Below, piece by piece: positions 46,747 to 56,054 of a DNA stretch of 64,000 nucleotides. The stretch lies in contig JBBJOI010000011.1 of the NCBI GenBank assembly GCA_037721555.1, forward strand, positions 31,895 through 95,894, written 5' to 3'. The translations under genes were made by a program, and so were the position numbers. The stretch comes from Gaiellasilicea sp037721555 (GTDB lineage: Bacteria > Actinomycetota > Thermoleophilia > Gaiellales > Gaiellaceae). Each line of letters opens with the position of its first letter. Within the stretch, counting starts at the first letter, position 1. Below the pieces are notes generated by a model. The model saw only the letters and a program-made list of their open reading frames with translations, searched no databases and was not told the origin of the DNA.

Positions 46747-47310
46747 TGGTCGGGACTTTGCTCGGGGTGGTCGTCGGCGGGATCGTTGCCGTCTTCGGTG
46801 GGTAGACGCTTCAGTGGCGGACCGATCGGAAGCGGCGAGGGCGGCGGCACTGATGGTCGCGGCGGAACTCTGGAACAACGGAGGCGAGGTCGACCACTAC
46901 TTCGCCGGGAAAGAGCTCGAGAGGGAGGGTCGACGGCGTTGCTGTCGATGCCGGTGCGGGGTGAGCGCGGACGCGTGGCGCACCCACGGCGCGGAGCCTG
47001 TGCAGCTGTCCGGCGACGACCTCGTGCAGACGCTCTTCCGCCTCTACACGTATCTGGACAGTTGCGCGGACGCCTGCTTGACTGGGCAGAGCCGGCAAGG
47101 ACGCGACACCGCACGCGGCATAGCCGCACGTCGTCCAGCGCCGTCGGCCGTGGACGCGCTTCAGTCGCTGTCGAGTGCGCGCACCGCCGCGAGCGGCGCG
47201 CGGTCGACTGCCACGAATGCCTCGAAGTCTCCGCTGAGCGCCATGCGGTACGAGGGCGTCGCCAAGTCGGTGACATTACTCCCGCGTAGAGGTCGTCGGC
47301 CTCGAGCTCC
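46747..47310 (+). pseudogene. Small membrane-anchored helical protein, broken
   Basis: MVGTLLGVVVGGIVAVFGG is a TM helix, then TAG at 46804 where CAG would give QTLQWRTDRK, then after a shift AARAAALMVAAELWNNGGEV and, after more shifts, AWRTHGAEPVQLSGDDLVQT. The pattern TM + 'LQWR..R..A..LM..E' is common for small bacterial proteins of unknown function. At least two indels plus one nonsense codon. Confidence 0.45.
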
Positions 47311-47354
47311 CACTCGCTCATCGCCGGCCGCCAAGTTCGCGAACGCTCATGCGC

Positions 47355-47740
47355 GCGCGGGATCTGCGCGGGATGAGCGAGGATCAGCGGTTCGCAAGAC
47401 GCCTAAAGCGGCGACAGAAAGTAGCCGTTTGCGGCGCTTTTAGCGCGCGATTCCTCACCGATCCCCGTCCGGAATCTAGCCCGGGAGGCCGGCGGGAAGC
47501 CGGCGGTCGTTTGCGCCAAGAAAGACAACAAAACATTGCGATTTGCAGGACTTGTTTACGGAAGCGACGGGACTCGAACCCGCGACCTCCGGCGTGACAG
47601 GCTTGTTCCATCGATACGACGATTGGCGACGATTGACGCGCAATCGCTCTGTTCATGCCGGTCTGCGGCTCCTTCGCGTTGATTTGTGCACGATTGTGCA
47701 GACTCAATTTCGAGCGTTTGCTGCCCTTCTGCTGCCCGAG
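47355..47740 (-). repeat. Composite attachment site 3 (left arm type A, right arm type B)
   Basis: The core at 47559-47602 matches the other tRNA-Asp fragments with one change (GGAAGC for GGGAGC) and ends at GTGACAGGC, a few bases shorter. The left arm is type A: GCGGGATctgCGCGGGATGA (47355-47374), 185 bp away. The right arm is different: GTTTGCTGCCC-TTCTGCTGCCC (47716-47737), starting 114 bp from the core. It marks a boundary between cassettes of two recombinase specificities. Confidence 0.75.
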
Positions 47741-48017
47741 ACCGCCGCGCGTTCGACCTGGCCGCTGGCGCAACCGTGCCCACGCAATGCTCCGCGTCGC
47801 CGCACCGGCTACCAGGCGAAAAACCGGTGCGCTTGCCTCGGCCGGAACCGTCCGCCGAGCTCGCACGGTTGCGAAGCGGGCCGCGCGGGATAACGATCCC
47901 CTCCGCGGCCGGCTGGCAGTTCAGGCGCTTGACAAGGCGTTACAGCACAAGGGCGTTACACCACAAGGGCCACTTGACTCGCCCACCTCCTAGATCATCG
48001 CCAACGCGGGCGACGGC
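47741..48017. other. Intergenic behind att copy 3
   Basis: No gene seen. Contains a near-perfect short repeat (ggcgttacagcacaa / gggcgttacaccacaa, ~47937-47965). The frame shadows here have no coding character. Confidence 0.35.
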
Positions 48018-49118
48018 CTACCCCTGCAAGCGAATAGGGCCCTGGCCCGGCAGAAGGGTTCGCATCGCTTCCTCGGCACGGCTAGCGGATCGACGCACTA
48101 TTTGATCGAGCGTGTGCCCGCTCCACTTAAGCTCGATGAGAACGAGGCGGTTTGACCAGCCGTGCTGAGCCCGGATGACTGGTTCCGACAGGTTCACTCG
48201 CCATGTGAGGAGCTGCAGCAAATCTACGGAAGCGTGGGCTCGGCCGCGTACGAAGTACCCGGTATGAAGCACGATCGCGCCGCCCTGGGTACCCCGCGGG
48301 TCATAGGACTGCGACGGCTCGACCACGTACGCCTCGACAGCAAACGGCTGGAGAGGCGGGGAGTGGCCTGTTGCATCACGGATGGGATCCGCGTAGCGGT
48401 AGCTCTCCTCGATGAGGAAGCGTGCAAAGTCGCCGGGTCGCGAGTAGCTGCGGGTCAGCATCGGTCGCATCGATCGAAGATTGGTTGTCAGGGGAGACAG
48501 CAGAGACCGAAGCTGATATTGCTCCGTGCTCGGGTTCCAGGACAGATAAACGGGGCGGGGCCAGATCGGTTGCATGGCCACTTCCGCGATGTCGAGAATC
48601 ACCTCATCGCCTCTGGTGCCATTGAGGTCGTCGACGGTCTTGAAGCGGAAGACGAACGAACGACCATGTGATCGCCGCTCGAACCAGTTCTCCAGCGGAC
48701 GACCCTGGAAGATGGTCGGATTCAACGACTCCGGGGCTAGCTCAAGGGGTACTGCGGGCCTGAATGTCAGACGCTCCCGAAACCGTCCGTCTCGGGTGTC
48801 GTAGACGCGCAGCTCGTCAGAAATGCCTCCAAAAGGTTCTGTCGGTCTGAAGATCATGATTCGTGCGGGTGCCCCCACGCCGCGTAAGTTCACGCTTCGT
48901 TGCTCGATTAGCCGGAAGTCATCCCGCGCGGCCCGCGAGACGATTTCACTGAGCTGCTCTGCAAGTGGCGGTGGGTCCGCAAAAACGCGCTCATACATGA
49001 ATTCGTACATGTCGGTGCCGGCCCGACCTAAGATCGCGCCGACGAGAATCCAGCCGACCGCAGCCACCATACGTCTTGATCTACGTGAGCGAGTTGGAGG
49101 ATCGGAGGTCTCCGGCAC
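48018..49118 (-). CDS. Membrane-anchored hypothetical protein, 366 aa
   Basis: An intact frame with a basic N-terminus (RSRRSRR) then one TM helix (MVAAVGWILVGAILGRAGT). A long soluble beta-rich domain follows (LRVYDTRDGRFRERLTFRPA, VFRFKTVDDLNGTRGDEVIL, PVYLSWNPSTEQYQL) and a helical tail ending in LPGQGPIRLQG. The domain order suggests a cytoplasmic or extracytoplasmic sensor-like protein of a genomic island; no family recognised. First intact gene of the 14-kb cassette. Confidence 0.7.
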   Translation of the reverse strand: MPETSDPPTRSRRSRRMVAAVGWILVGAILGRAGTDMYEFMYERVFADPPPLAEQLSEIVSRAARDDFRLIEQRSVNLRGVGAPARIMIFRPTEPFGGISDELRVYDTRDGRFRERLTFRPAVPLELAPESLNPTIFQGRPLENWFERRSHGRSFVFRFKTVDDLNGTRGDEVILDIAEVAMQPIWPRPVYLSWNPSTEQYQLRSLLSPLTTNLRSMRPMLTRSYSRPGDFARFLIEESYRYADPIRDATGHSPPLQPFAVEAYVVEPSQSYDPRGTQGGAIVLHTGYFVRGRAHASVDLLQLLTWRVNLSEPVIRAQHGWSNRLVLIELKWSGHTLDQIVRRSASRAEEAMRTLLPGQGPIRLQG

Positions 49119-49289
49119 AGCCTCTTACTAGCACGAGGAGGCCACATCACCGATTCAGATGTATGTGCTCCCTCAGTAGAGGGATTCTCGCCCCGTTTCC
49201 TTGGCCGCGCGGCTGGTCGCGGATACAACGGCGCAGCTGGGGCAGCGTCAGATAGCGGCGCGGCGGACGCGGCCACGAAGGAGCCGGTA

Positions 49290-49650
49290 GAGCTTGCGCT
49301 GTTGCGGACCGCGAGTCGGAGACGTTTCTGCAGCCGGATGGCAGCTTCGAGACGGTGTTCTCGACGGTTCCGATCCACTACCGGGCGAAGGGTCGCGGGT
49401 GGCAGAAGATCAAGCACCGGCTGGTGGGGAGCAGCAAGGGGGATTTCGAGTGGGCGAACGAGGAGGCCGGATTCAAGGCCGATCTGAAGCAGGAGGCTCG
49501 CGGGAGCGTTGTCTGGTTCGAGACGGGTGACGCGGGCTCTACGTTGGCGCTCGAGGACGCGACACCTTCGCGCGGCTCGAAGGAGACCGAAACGGGAGTC
49601 GTGTACAAGAACGTGTTCAGGCTGTTTTTTGGAGCCTACGCCAGAGCAAC
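49290..49650 (+). pseudogene. N-terminal remnant of an RHS/YD-repeat-type secreted protein
   Basis: The frame reads ADRESETFLQPDGSFETVFS, VPIHYRAKGRGWQKIKHRLV, then FEWANEEAGFKADLKQEARG. The pattern 'T..S.tF...DGs....S..PihYr....W..I...L' is the usual start of RHS/YD-repeat toxin-delivery proteins. No RHS repeats follow; the rest is lost or frameshifted. A 5' signal region is not readable either. Confidence 0.5.
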
Positions 49651-49858
49651 GAATGCAGCCCGCGGCGGCAGCAGGCGTCCGACGCGACGCGGCCTTCAAA
49701 GCGTGTTCCGAACCTCAAGGAGGGAGGTTGCTAACGGCGTGTAGACGGAGTCCTTCCGGCCGACGAATCGCAACTGGAAAGGGGCGACCTCCGGGCTTAG
49801 CTTCTCTGGACTGACTTGAGCGCCCGAGTGATGCCGGAGCTCGTTGGCTCGGTTGCCT

Positions 49859-50638
49859 CTAGTGCTTCTGTGCGTCGGGGAGACGTTTCCCGGTCGCGCC
49901 ATCGCAACGCTCGAAGAGTTCGTTGCGCCACTCCAACGATTCTGCAAGTGGCCGCCCCGACACGGGGAGCCCGTGGAGGTAACGCTTTCCTCGGTCGACG
50001 ACGCCGAACGTACGGCCTCCACCGATGCGGTACAAGCCGGCGAGTTGTGGCGCGCCCCCGGAGTTCGGGTCCGCACCCGTTGCGATTGCTTGAGCGAACG
50101 CTGCGAAAATTGCGCGGCTAGTGCCTTCCGCAGCAGTGGCTCGCGAAGCAGTTAGAGCACTCTCCACTGATGCGCGCCCGCTTCCCTCGTTCACCACCAG
50201 ATCCGACTGCAGCGGGAAGACCACCTCGTGAACCGTGTATTTCCTAGGCGTCACGGAACCGATGACTACGGCGCGGAACTGAGCTCTCATTCCGTTTCCG
50301 TCGCGGCCGCAAGCGACGATCTCAAGAGGGACCTGCTCCGCGCGCGGCAGCTTCGGGTGGCTGAGCTTCACGACGCCCACGAGCTGGGCCAGCATCTCGT
50401 CGAAGTCTTTGGGGTCGCGTGCCCCGACATCAAGAGCGCTGACGAACTGCGACAAGATCAGCGACGGGAAGAGAACGACCCCGACATATCCGAATATAAA
50501 CGGCAGCCTCTGCGAAGCGAACGCCTTGCGACCGAAATCCCATTTCGAGCTGCCCCAGGAGATCCGGCTGTCGGTTGCGATGTAGAGCGACGCGGGTCCA
50601 TGTGTGTCGACGCCTACCCAAGCTGCGATTGAAGTCAC
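49859..50638 (-). CDS. Ntn-hydrolase/proteasome-like hypothetical protein
   Basis: From GTG 50638, 259 aa: TSIAAWVGVDTHGPASLYIA, then TDSRISWG and FIFGYVGVVLFPSLILSQFV. The opening Thr after Met, strand-turn-strand with 'ATDSR' and GY(V/C)G pattern recall the proteasome beta/HslV (Ntn) fold, whose catalytic Thr is the mature residue 1. The resemblance is only by eye. It is divergent from the helicase-DarT-ARH operon (starts 236 bp apart) and may be linked to it in function or regulation. Confidence 0.55.
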   Translation of the reverse strand: MTSIAAWVGVDTHGPASLYIATDSRISWGSSKWDFGRKAFASQRLPFIFGYVGVVLFPSLILSQFVSALDVGARDPKDFDEMLAQLVGVVKLSHPKLPRAEQVPLEIVACGRDGNGMRAQFRAVVIGSVTPRKYTVHEVVFPLQSDLVVNEGSGRASVESALTASRATAAEGTSRAIFAAFAQAIATGADPNSGGAPQLAGLYRIGGGRTFGVVDRGKRYLHGLPVSGRPLAESLEWRNELFERCDGATGKRLPDAQKH

Positions 50639-50727
50639 GGGTGCATCGTGACGTAGAGTGAGCGATAGGCGAGAGCCAAAGGGCAACTCCCGGCGCTTCC
50701 CCACCGTGGGAGTCGCGAGGCGCGTAA

Positions 50728-50747
50728 CCCCGGCCGCGAGGCCGGGG
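50728..50747 (+). promoter_or_regulatory. Strong hairpin in the divergent intergenic region
   Basis: CCCCGGCC-GCGA-GGCCGGGG: an 8-bp perfect GC stem with a GNRA-type loop, about midway between the Ntn-like and helicase starts. It could be a leader hairpin, terminator of a short transcript, or protein site. Confidence 0.5.
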
Positions 50748-50873
50748 CTAGCCGGGTCCCGCAGCGGTTCCACGCAGGCAACGGGAGCCACTTCCCCCGT
50801 CGTCAAGGTGTCGCCGACGCCGGTCGCTGGTGCTTCGTAGAAGACCGGGCACCCTGGTCATAGAATTCGCCCG

Positions 50874-52274
50874 GTGAAGACGCTGCCGAACGTCGTCCCG
50901 ACGCCTGAGCAGGCGACGGTCATTGACAACGATGCGCCGGGGTTCTGGCTTATCCGCGGCGCTGCCGGAAGCGGGAAAACGACGACAGCTCTCCTCCGTC
51001 TTAAATTCCTTGTCCGCTACTGGCGGGATCGACGTGAGGATCTGGGGCTTGTCGGGCCGGTTCGCGTGCTCGTCCTCACGTTCAACCGCACCCTTCGTGG
51101 CTACATCGAGGAGCTTGCCCGCCAGCAGATCCAGGCTGGCCCGGAGGTCGCGCTGCAAGTCACTACGTTCGGTTCGTGGGCACAGAGCCTGCTCGGTCGA
51201 GTCGTCCTCGACCGCACACCGCGCGACGCGAAGCTGCAGCAGCTCGCCGGTGACGCTTTCCCGTGGCCCCCGAACTTCCTCGCCGACGAGGTCGACTACG
51301 TGCTCGGCCGATTCCTGCCGGACGATCTACTTCGGTACGTCGAGACAGAACGCACCGGACGGGGTGGGTCGCCGGCGTTGCAGCGGCCCGCTAAGGAGCG
51401 TCTTCTGGGGCAAGTGATCGAGCCTTACAACGCCTGGAAGGCGGAACAGCAAGTCTGGGACTGGTCGGACATGGCGGCCCACCTGGCGGCCGAACAGATG
51501 GCGGCTCCGTACGACGTAGTGATCGTCGACGAGACGCAGGACTTCTCGGCGAACCAGATCCGTGCCGTCGTCAATCATCTCGCGGATGACTTCGTTTGCA
51601 CGTTCATCCGTGACACGACGCAGAGGATCTATCCGAACTTCTTCGCCTGGAACGAGGTTGGCCTTGCGATTCCGGTTGCGCAGAACCGACACCTTGCTAT
51701 CAACTATCGGAATACGCGGCAGATTGCAGCTTTCGCGCGTCCGCTCGTCGATGGAATCGAGAACATCGAGGACGCAGCGATCCCAGACTTTACGTCGTGT
51801 CGGCGCGACGGACCGAAGCCCATCGTCATCCGCGGGCGTTACGGGCTCCAGGCGGCTTGGGCGATCGACTATTTGCGTCGTTCGGTAGAAGAAGACGAGA
51901 CGGTGGCGTTCTTGCATCCCAAGGGCGGCGGCTGGTTCGCCGAGCTCCGTCGACAGCTAGATGCCAGCGGCGTACCGTGGGTCAGCCTGACGCGCGAGAG
52001 CGAGTGGCCGCAGGGGGAGGATCGTGTTGCGCTCTCGACCATGCACTCGGCGAAGGGGCTGGAGTTCGATCAGGTGATCCTGCTCGGGTACGACGCCGAG
52101 ACCGTTGATGATGGCGATGAAGTCGACGACGTTCGCACTCAACTCCAGCGTCGGCTTCTCGCGATGGCTGTCGGACGCGCTCGAAAGGGCGTAGTTCTCG
52201 GGTATCGATCCGATGCCGAGTCGCCGGTGATCGACATTCTCGAAGAGGGCACCTACGAGGCCGTCGACCTGTGA
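50874..52274 (+). CDS. Compact SF1 (UvrD/Rep-like) DNA helicase
   Basis: A 466-aa protein from GTG 50874. Motifs in order: Q-motif-like PTPEQATVID, Walker A GAAGSGKTT (29-37), Ia LVLTFNRTL (~66-74), Walker B VIVDETQDF (216-224), III-like FIRDTTQRIY (~244-253), IV INYRNTRQI, V STMHSAKGLEFDQVI (388-402) and VI MAVGRARKGVV (~431-441). UvrD is usually ~700 aa; here the 1B/2B insertions are short, as in helicases of defence islands. No nuclease domain is attached. Its TGA overlaps the GTG of the DarT-like gene (GTGA), so translation is coupled. Confidence 0.88.
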   Translation: MKTLPNVVPTPEQATVIDNDAPGFWLIRGAAGSGKTTTALLRLKFLVRYWRDRREDLGLVGPVRVLVLTFNRTLRGYIEELARQQIQAGPEVALQVTTFGSWAQSLLGRVVLDRTPRDAKLQQLAGDAFPWPPNFLADEVDYVLGRFLPDDLLRYVETERTGRGGSPALQRPAKERLLGQVIEPYNAWKAEQQVWDWSDMAAHLAAEQMAAPYDVVIVDETQDFSANQIRAVVNHLADDFVCTFIRDTTQRIYPNFFAWNEVGLAIPVAQNRHLAINYRNTRQIAAFARPLVDGIENIEDAAIPDFTSCRRDGPKPIVIRGRYGLQAAWAIDYLRRSVEEDETVAFLHPKGGGWFAELRRQLDASGVPWVSLTRESEWPQGEDRVALSTMHSAKGLEFDQVILLGYDAETVDDGDEVDDVRTQLQRRLLAMAVGRARKGVVLGYRSDAESPVIDILEEGTYEAVDL

Positions 52275-52897
52275 CGGCCTATACGCGCGCGCAGGGGAGG
52301 GGCGTCGCTGAGATCGTTCACTACACGTCGGAACGCGGAGTGATGGGCACGGTAATGAAAGGGATGCTGCTTTCCCGCCAGCGCGTCCAAGCAGACCCCG
52401 ACCTGGAGTTCATCTTCGAGGGAGTCTGGGAGCGCCGCGATCCCGAGTGGCTTGACCACATCTCCCTGTCCGTGAGCCGGATCAACCTCGATCTCTTCGA
52501 ACGGTCGAGGACCAATCACCCGCAGTACTGGTGGGCCGTGATGGGCTTCGATCCTGCGATCCTCGAAAACGAGGACGACGTCTGGTTCACGACCACGAAC
52601 AATGTTTACGAGGACGTTTGCCAGCGCGGTCAGGGCGAGCCGGGCTTCGAGGCGATGTTCGGGCAGGAGATTCCGTGGGGCTACTACGGGTCGGTGCACC
52701 GGCGGGCTGCCGGGTATCCGGACGCGTGGCCGACCGATCGCGCTGCAGAGCTTCTTTACCCGGGGGAGATCTCGCTTGAGTTTCTCCTGCATCTCTACGT
52801 ACCTGGTCGGCAGCATCGGCGGCTGGTGGACGCATGGTGCGAGATTTACGGTCGTGATCCGCTCCCGATCGTTATCGACCCGGCTGCGTTCTCGTAA
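52271..52897 (+). CDS. DarT-like (DUF4433) ADP-ribosyltransferase
   Basis: A 208-aa protein. IVHYTSERGVMGTVMKGMLL (His17) matches the DarT start 'H.T...n...Il..GL'. DHISLSVSRINLDLF (Arg70) takes the place of DarT 'vp.yf..R.pml'.  WWAVMGFDPAIL..EDDVWFTTTNN and DRAAELLYPGEISLEFL match the 'AE.LVp..v' segment that holds the catalytic Glu (here Glu160). DarT enzymes put ADP-ribose on thymidine in single-stranded DNA. All three key residues appear present, so it should be active. It lies between a helicase and an ADP-ribosylglycohydrolase; no DarG macrodomain gene is next to it. Confidence 0.75.
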   Translation: MTAYTRAQGRGVAEIVHYTSERGVMGTVMKGMLLSRQRVQADPDLEFIFEGVWERRDPEWLDHISLSVSRINLDLFERSRTNHPQYWWAVMGFDPAILENEDDVWFTTTNNVYEDVCQRGQGEPGFEAMFGQEIPWGYYGSVHRRAAGYPDAWPTDRAAELLYPGEISLEFLLHLYVPGRQHRRLVDAWCEIYGRDPLPIVIDPAAFS

Positions 52898-53002
52898 GGT
52901 GGGGCTCTGGGCACATCCGGTTGCAATGAGAAGCTGCGACGCATATCGAGTCCCGCCCCGAACCACCCGCCCGATGCGCCCCAACTCGTCGGGGGTCAGC
53001 CG

Positions 53003-54631
53003 GTGAGCGCCGCTCATTCGACTAGCTCGGCTGCAGCGATGGTGTCTCCCACGACACGCTCCGCCCTCTGGGCCGCTTGGGGCGACGCGCTCGGATTCCC
53101 GACTGAGTTGACCCGGGATGGAAACGACGTCCAGAGGCGGCTGGCGACGCAGCGTTCTGAGGAGACACAACCGTGGACGCGCCGCATCGGCGGAAGGATG
53201 GGCCCGAGCGTTCCTCTGCCCGCCGGCACGTACTCGGACGACACCCAGCTTCGGCTCGCCGTCGGCCGGTGCCTGCGCTCGGCCGGACGCTTTGACGTCG
53301 AGGTGTTCTCGAAGATCGAACTCCCGATCTTCCTCTCGTACGGTCTCGGCGTCGGGCGCGGCACCCGTGCGGCTGCGCATGCGCTCGAAAAGCGTGGCGT
53401 GCGTTGGTACAGCAACTTTTTCAGCGACCGCACATCAAGGTACGTCGACGGCGGTGGGAACGGCGCAGCGATGCGGATCCAGCCACACGTCTGGGCGAGT
53501 GCCAGCTTTAAGCCCGAGTCGTATTTGCTGAATGTCGTTTGCGACTGCGTGACGACGCATGGCCATCCCCGTGCCCTCGTGGGTGCGACACTGCACGCTC
53601 TCAGTCTCGGTGCGACTCTCGGCCAAGGAGTGGTGCCGGAGCCCGCGCGCTGGCGTGCGATGGCTCGATACCTGCAGCAGCTTCCTGAGTTGGTGCAGAG
53701 TGACGAAACTCTTGCGCAGCGCTGGGTGCCGGAGTGGGGGCGTACCGCCGGTGAGGAGTGGCACGTCGCGTTTGAGCGGGCGGTCTCGGAGTGCGAGCAA
53801 CTTCTACGGATTGCTGCCTCGTCGCCGCCTGAACGTTCGCTTGCGGCGAGCTACGCAAGGGTCGCCGAGAAGATCGGCGGCCTCGACCCGGCAACCCGCG
53901 GCTCAGGAACGGTATGCGCAGTCCTCGCGCTGTGGCTTGCTTTGGCGGGTGGGAAGGATGCGGCTGGAACGCTGCGTGTGGCTGCGAATCTGCTCGGTTC
54001 TGACACCGATACCGTCGCTTCGATGGTGGGTGCGTTGATTGGCGTCGCTGCCATGGATGAACCCGAAGGCGCACTTGTCAACCGCGACTTAATTCGCGAC
54101 GAGGCCCTGCGCTTAGAGCGGATGAAGACCGAGCCGACGACGGAGAGCTTCCCGCATCCCGACCCGCTCCGCTGGCAACCGCCGCGTACGCTCTCGGATG
54201 CGGTCGGCCTCATCGACGACAGGATCGCCGTCGCCGGGTTGGGGCCTGGGAAGGAAGAGAGCGAGTTGTACCCCAGCCGCGGGCGCGATGAAGCGTCGTG
54301 GCAATGGCTCCAGCTGGACTACGGCCAAAGCGTCCTAGTGAAGCGTCGCCGCGAACTCACAGCATTGCCAGACTACGCTAGGCCACGGGTTCGACCTGTG
54401 CTCGCCTCGCCGATTCAGCTACGTCTGGCGGAGCCGAGCGGGAACGTGGATCTGCCTGAATTCGTGGAAGACGGCGTCGAGTTTGCGCGCTCCCACGCGT
54501 TCGCTCCAGAGGTCGTCGCGCAACTCCTGTTCCACTACGCGAAGCAGCCGCACGGGGTATCGAAGTCGAGCCTCTTCGGCGGCTTGATTGCGCAAGAGCT
54601 CGCCCGGCACGCATCCGACGACAAACGCTAG
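53003..54631 (+). CDS. ADP-ribosylglycohydrolase (ARH/DraG family) with C-terminal extension
   Basis: A 542-aa protein from GTG 53003. ARH motifs are GDALGFP (~27-33), the metal-binding YSDDTQLRLAVG (Asp79, Asp80, Thr81), GGGNGAAMRIQP (~150-161), CVTTHGHPRALVGA (His ~188) and LLGSDTDTVASMVGALIGVA (Asp334, Asp336), the usual di-magnesium site. ARH enzymes remove ADP-ribose. Residues ~375-542 form an extra domain without a recognised motif (WQWLQLDYGQSVLVKRRREL region). Placed 105 bp behind the DarT-like gene, it is the natural antidote or a repair arm of the system. Confidence 0.88.
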   Translation: MSAAHSTSSAAAMVSPTTRSALWAAWGDALGFPTELTRDGNDVQRRLATQRSEETQPWTRRIGGRMGPSVPLPAGTYSDDTQLRLAVGRCLRSAGRFDVEVFSKIELPIFLSYGLGVGRGTRAAAHALEKRGVRWYSNFFSDRTSRYVDGGGNGAAMRIQPHVWASASFKPESYLLNVVCDCVTTHGHPRALVGATLHALSLGATLGQGVVPEPARWRAMARYLQQLPELVQSDETLAQRWVPEWGRTAGEEWHVAFERAVSECEQLLRIAASSPPERSLAASYARVAEKIGGLDPATRGSGTVCAVLALWLALAGGKDAAGTLRVAANLLGSDTDTVASMVGALIGVAAMDEPEGALVNRDLIRDEALRLERMKTEPTTESFPHPDPLRWQPPRTLSDAVGLIDDRIAVAGLGPGKEESELYPSRGRDEASWQWLQLDYGQSVLVKRRRELTALPDYARPRVRPVLASPIQLRLAEPSGNVDLPEFVEDGVEFARSHAFAPEVVAQLLFHYAKQPHGVSKSSLFGGLIAQELARHASDDKR

Positions 54632-54768
54632 CGGTCTCGGAAATTGTGTCGACGCCGAGGCGCGGGCGAATCTCCAGAACTCTGCCGGCGCATCGCGGAC
54701 AGGTCGCTTTCACGTCGCGGGGCGGGTGTTTCCGATCCTCTGACTCTGCACCTTTCTGCTGGGTGAAT

Positions 54769-54925
54769 CTACGGTACCGCCGACGCCGCTAGACGCTCGG
54801 TTCCGCAGTGGTGGCAATGCGTCGCCCCGATCTTCACCCGCTTCTTGCAATGCGGGCAACACCGTGGTAGGCGATAGGGCGAGAAGAAGCCATGTCACGC
54901 CCAGCACGGTAAGATCGACTGGAAC
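54769..54925 (-). pseudogene. Small TM plus zinc-ribbon protein, frameshifted
   Basis: VPVDLTVLGVTWLLLALS is a TM helix. One base later in another frame SPYRLPRCCPHCKKRV and ATHCHHCGTERLA give a CxxC...CxxC zinc ribbon ending at TAG 54769. The order TM then zinc ribbon is usual for such small proteins, so a one-base insertion near 54895 is likely. Confidence 0.45.
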
Positions 54926-54937
54926 GGCTAGGGGCTC

Positions 54938-55453
54938 TCAAATCCACTCCGCTCCTGCGCCGACGATGCCGGCCGTGATCGACGCAATCAGGATGATCCG
55001 CAGGCTGAATAGATTCTGGACAACCTGGCCGGCGTCGAGGGCTCCGGAGAACTCGGCCCAGATTGCGGCGGCGCGGCCTCCTGCATTCGAATCAGCGCCG
55101 TTGGACGACTCCGTTGCGGTGGCTTCGTCTCTCGGGTGCGGATGCCCTACGGGTGCCAGCGAGAACAACGTGAACCAGTGGTCGTCGGTTGGTTCCCCGC
55201 GAAGCTTGTATGCGAGCTCGGGACCCGCTGTCTTCACGTAGAGCGAGGCATCCTCGTGCGCCGCCAGCTCGAGGACGGCGGACGCCAGAGCGTTTCGCTC
55301 GTCAGCAGAACGCGCGTGCCGAGCGGCCTCCCGAAGGACGGCCAGAGCCTTCGAAGGTTGTCCGCGAGCAGTCCGTGCTTCCTCGATCGCCTTGAAAACG
55401 GGTGAGATGCTGTCTTCGCTCACGGTGTAGCAGGGTACTTCGATCACACTCAT
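54938..55453 (-). CDS. Hypothetical protein with C-terminal TM helix, 171 aa
   Basis: From ATG 55453: MSVIEVPCYTVSEDSISPVF, then a TPR-like helical part (AIEEARTARGQPSKALAVLR, EAARHARSADERNALASAVL), an Ala/Glu linker and a final membrane helix (LRIILIASITAGIVGAGAEW). A tail-anchored layout. It is convergent with the ARH gene and divergent from the Xre gene. Family unknown. Confidence 0.65.
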   Translation of the reverse strand: MSVIEVPCYTVSEDSISPVFKAIEEARTARGQPSKALAVLREAARHARSADERNALASAVLELAAHEDASLYVKTAGPELAYKLRGEPTDDHWFTLFSLAPVGHPHPRDEATATESSNGADSNAGGRAAAIWAEFSGALDAGQVVQNLFSLRIILIASITAGIVGAGAEWI

Positions 55454-55493
55454 AGTGTGTAGACCTGCGGCGGGATGACGCGAGCGTCTCGGA

Positions 55494-55728
55494 GTGTCCA
55501 TCAACCCCAACCGGTGCTGCCCTCGGCCTCGCCCTCCGACGGCTTAGCGAGCAGCGGGGCATCTCACAAGAGCGACTCGGGCAGCTGACGGGACTTCACC
55601 GCAACTACGTCGGCGGTGTCGACCGTGGTGAGAGGAACCCCACCTTTTCCATCGTCGTAAAGCTCGCGTTGGGGCTCGGAGTGCGACCAGCCGAGCTGGT
55701 CGCACTGGCAGAAGAGCTCGCTACCTGA
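55494..55728 (+). pseudogene. Xre-family HTH protein with early frameshift
   Basis: LALRRLSEQRGISQERLGQL, TGLHRNYVGGVDRGERNPTF and SIVVKLALGLGVRPAELVAL form a complete Xre/Cro helix-turn-helix domain to TGA 55726. No start codon lies in its frame. One frame over, GTG 55494 begins SINPNR, a usual Xre opening, so a one-base insertion near 55516 is likely. It is read next to the tail-anchored gene and might have regulated the island. Confidence 0.6.
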
Positions 55729-56054
55729 GCTTGCCGGTAGCGAGAAACCGTTGCTCTCCGACCTACAAAGTCTGGATCGCATCGGTCGTCAGTTGGCGTG
55801 TCGCTGAAATACAGCGCCCTTGCGGATGCCTGGACGTCGCGGCTCAACGGGAGTTCGCCGACAGCGCGCGCGGCAATCGCCACACAGAGACGCCACCGAC
55901 GTTCCGCTTCTCCTCAGTAACGAAGCTCGGGCGAGGAGGGCAACACATCCCGCGAGCAAACTTAGCGTGCTTACCCGGGACCTAGCCAACCCCGCCGAAC
56001 GGGAAGCGCGCCGGCGATCGGCTCGCCAACCGGCGAGCCTTCTATCCTCGCTTC
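55729..56054. other. Intergenic, no gene seen
   Basis: About 325 bases between the Xre relic and the polytopic membrane gene. I see no gene or clear repeat. Confidence 0.4.

Noticed and set aside
52253..53380. 375-codon minus-strand frame across the DarT-like gene
   Set aside because: Shadow; the plus strand has conserved motifs and coupled starts.
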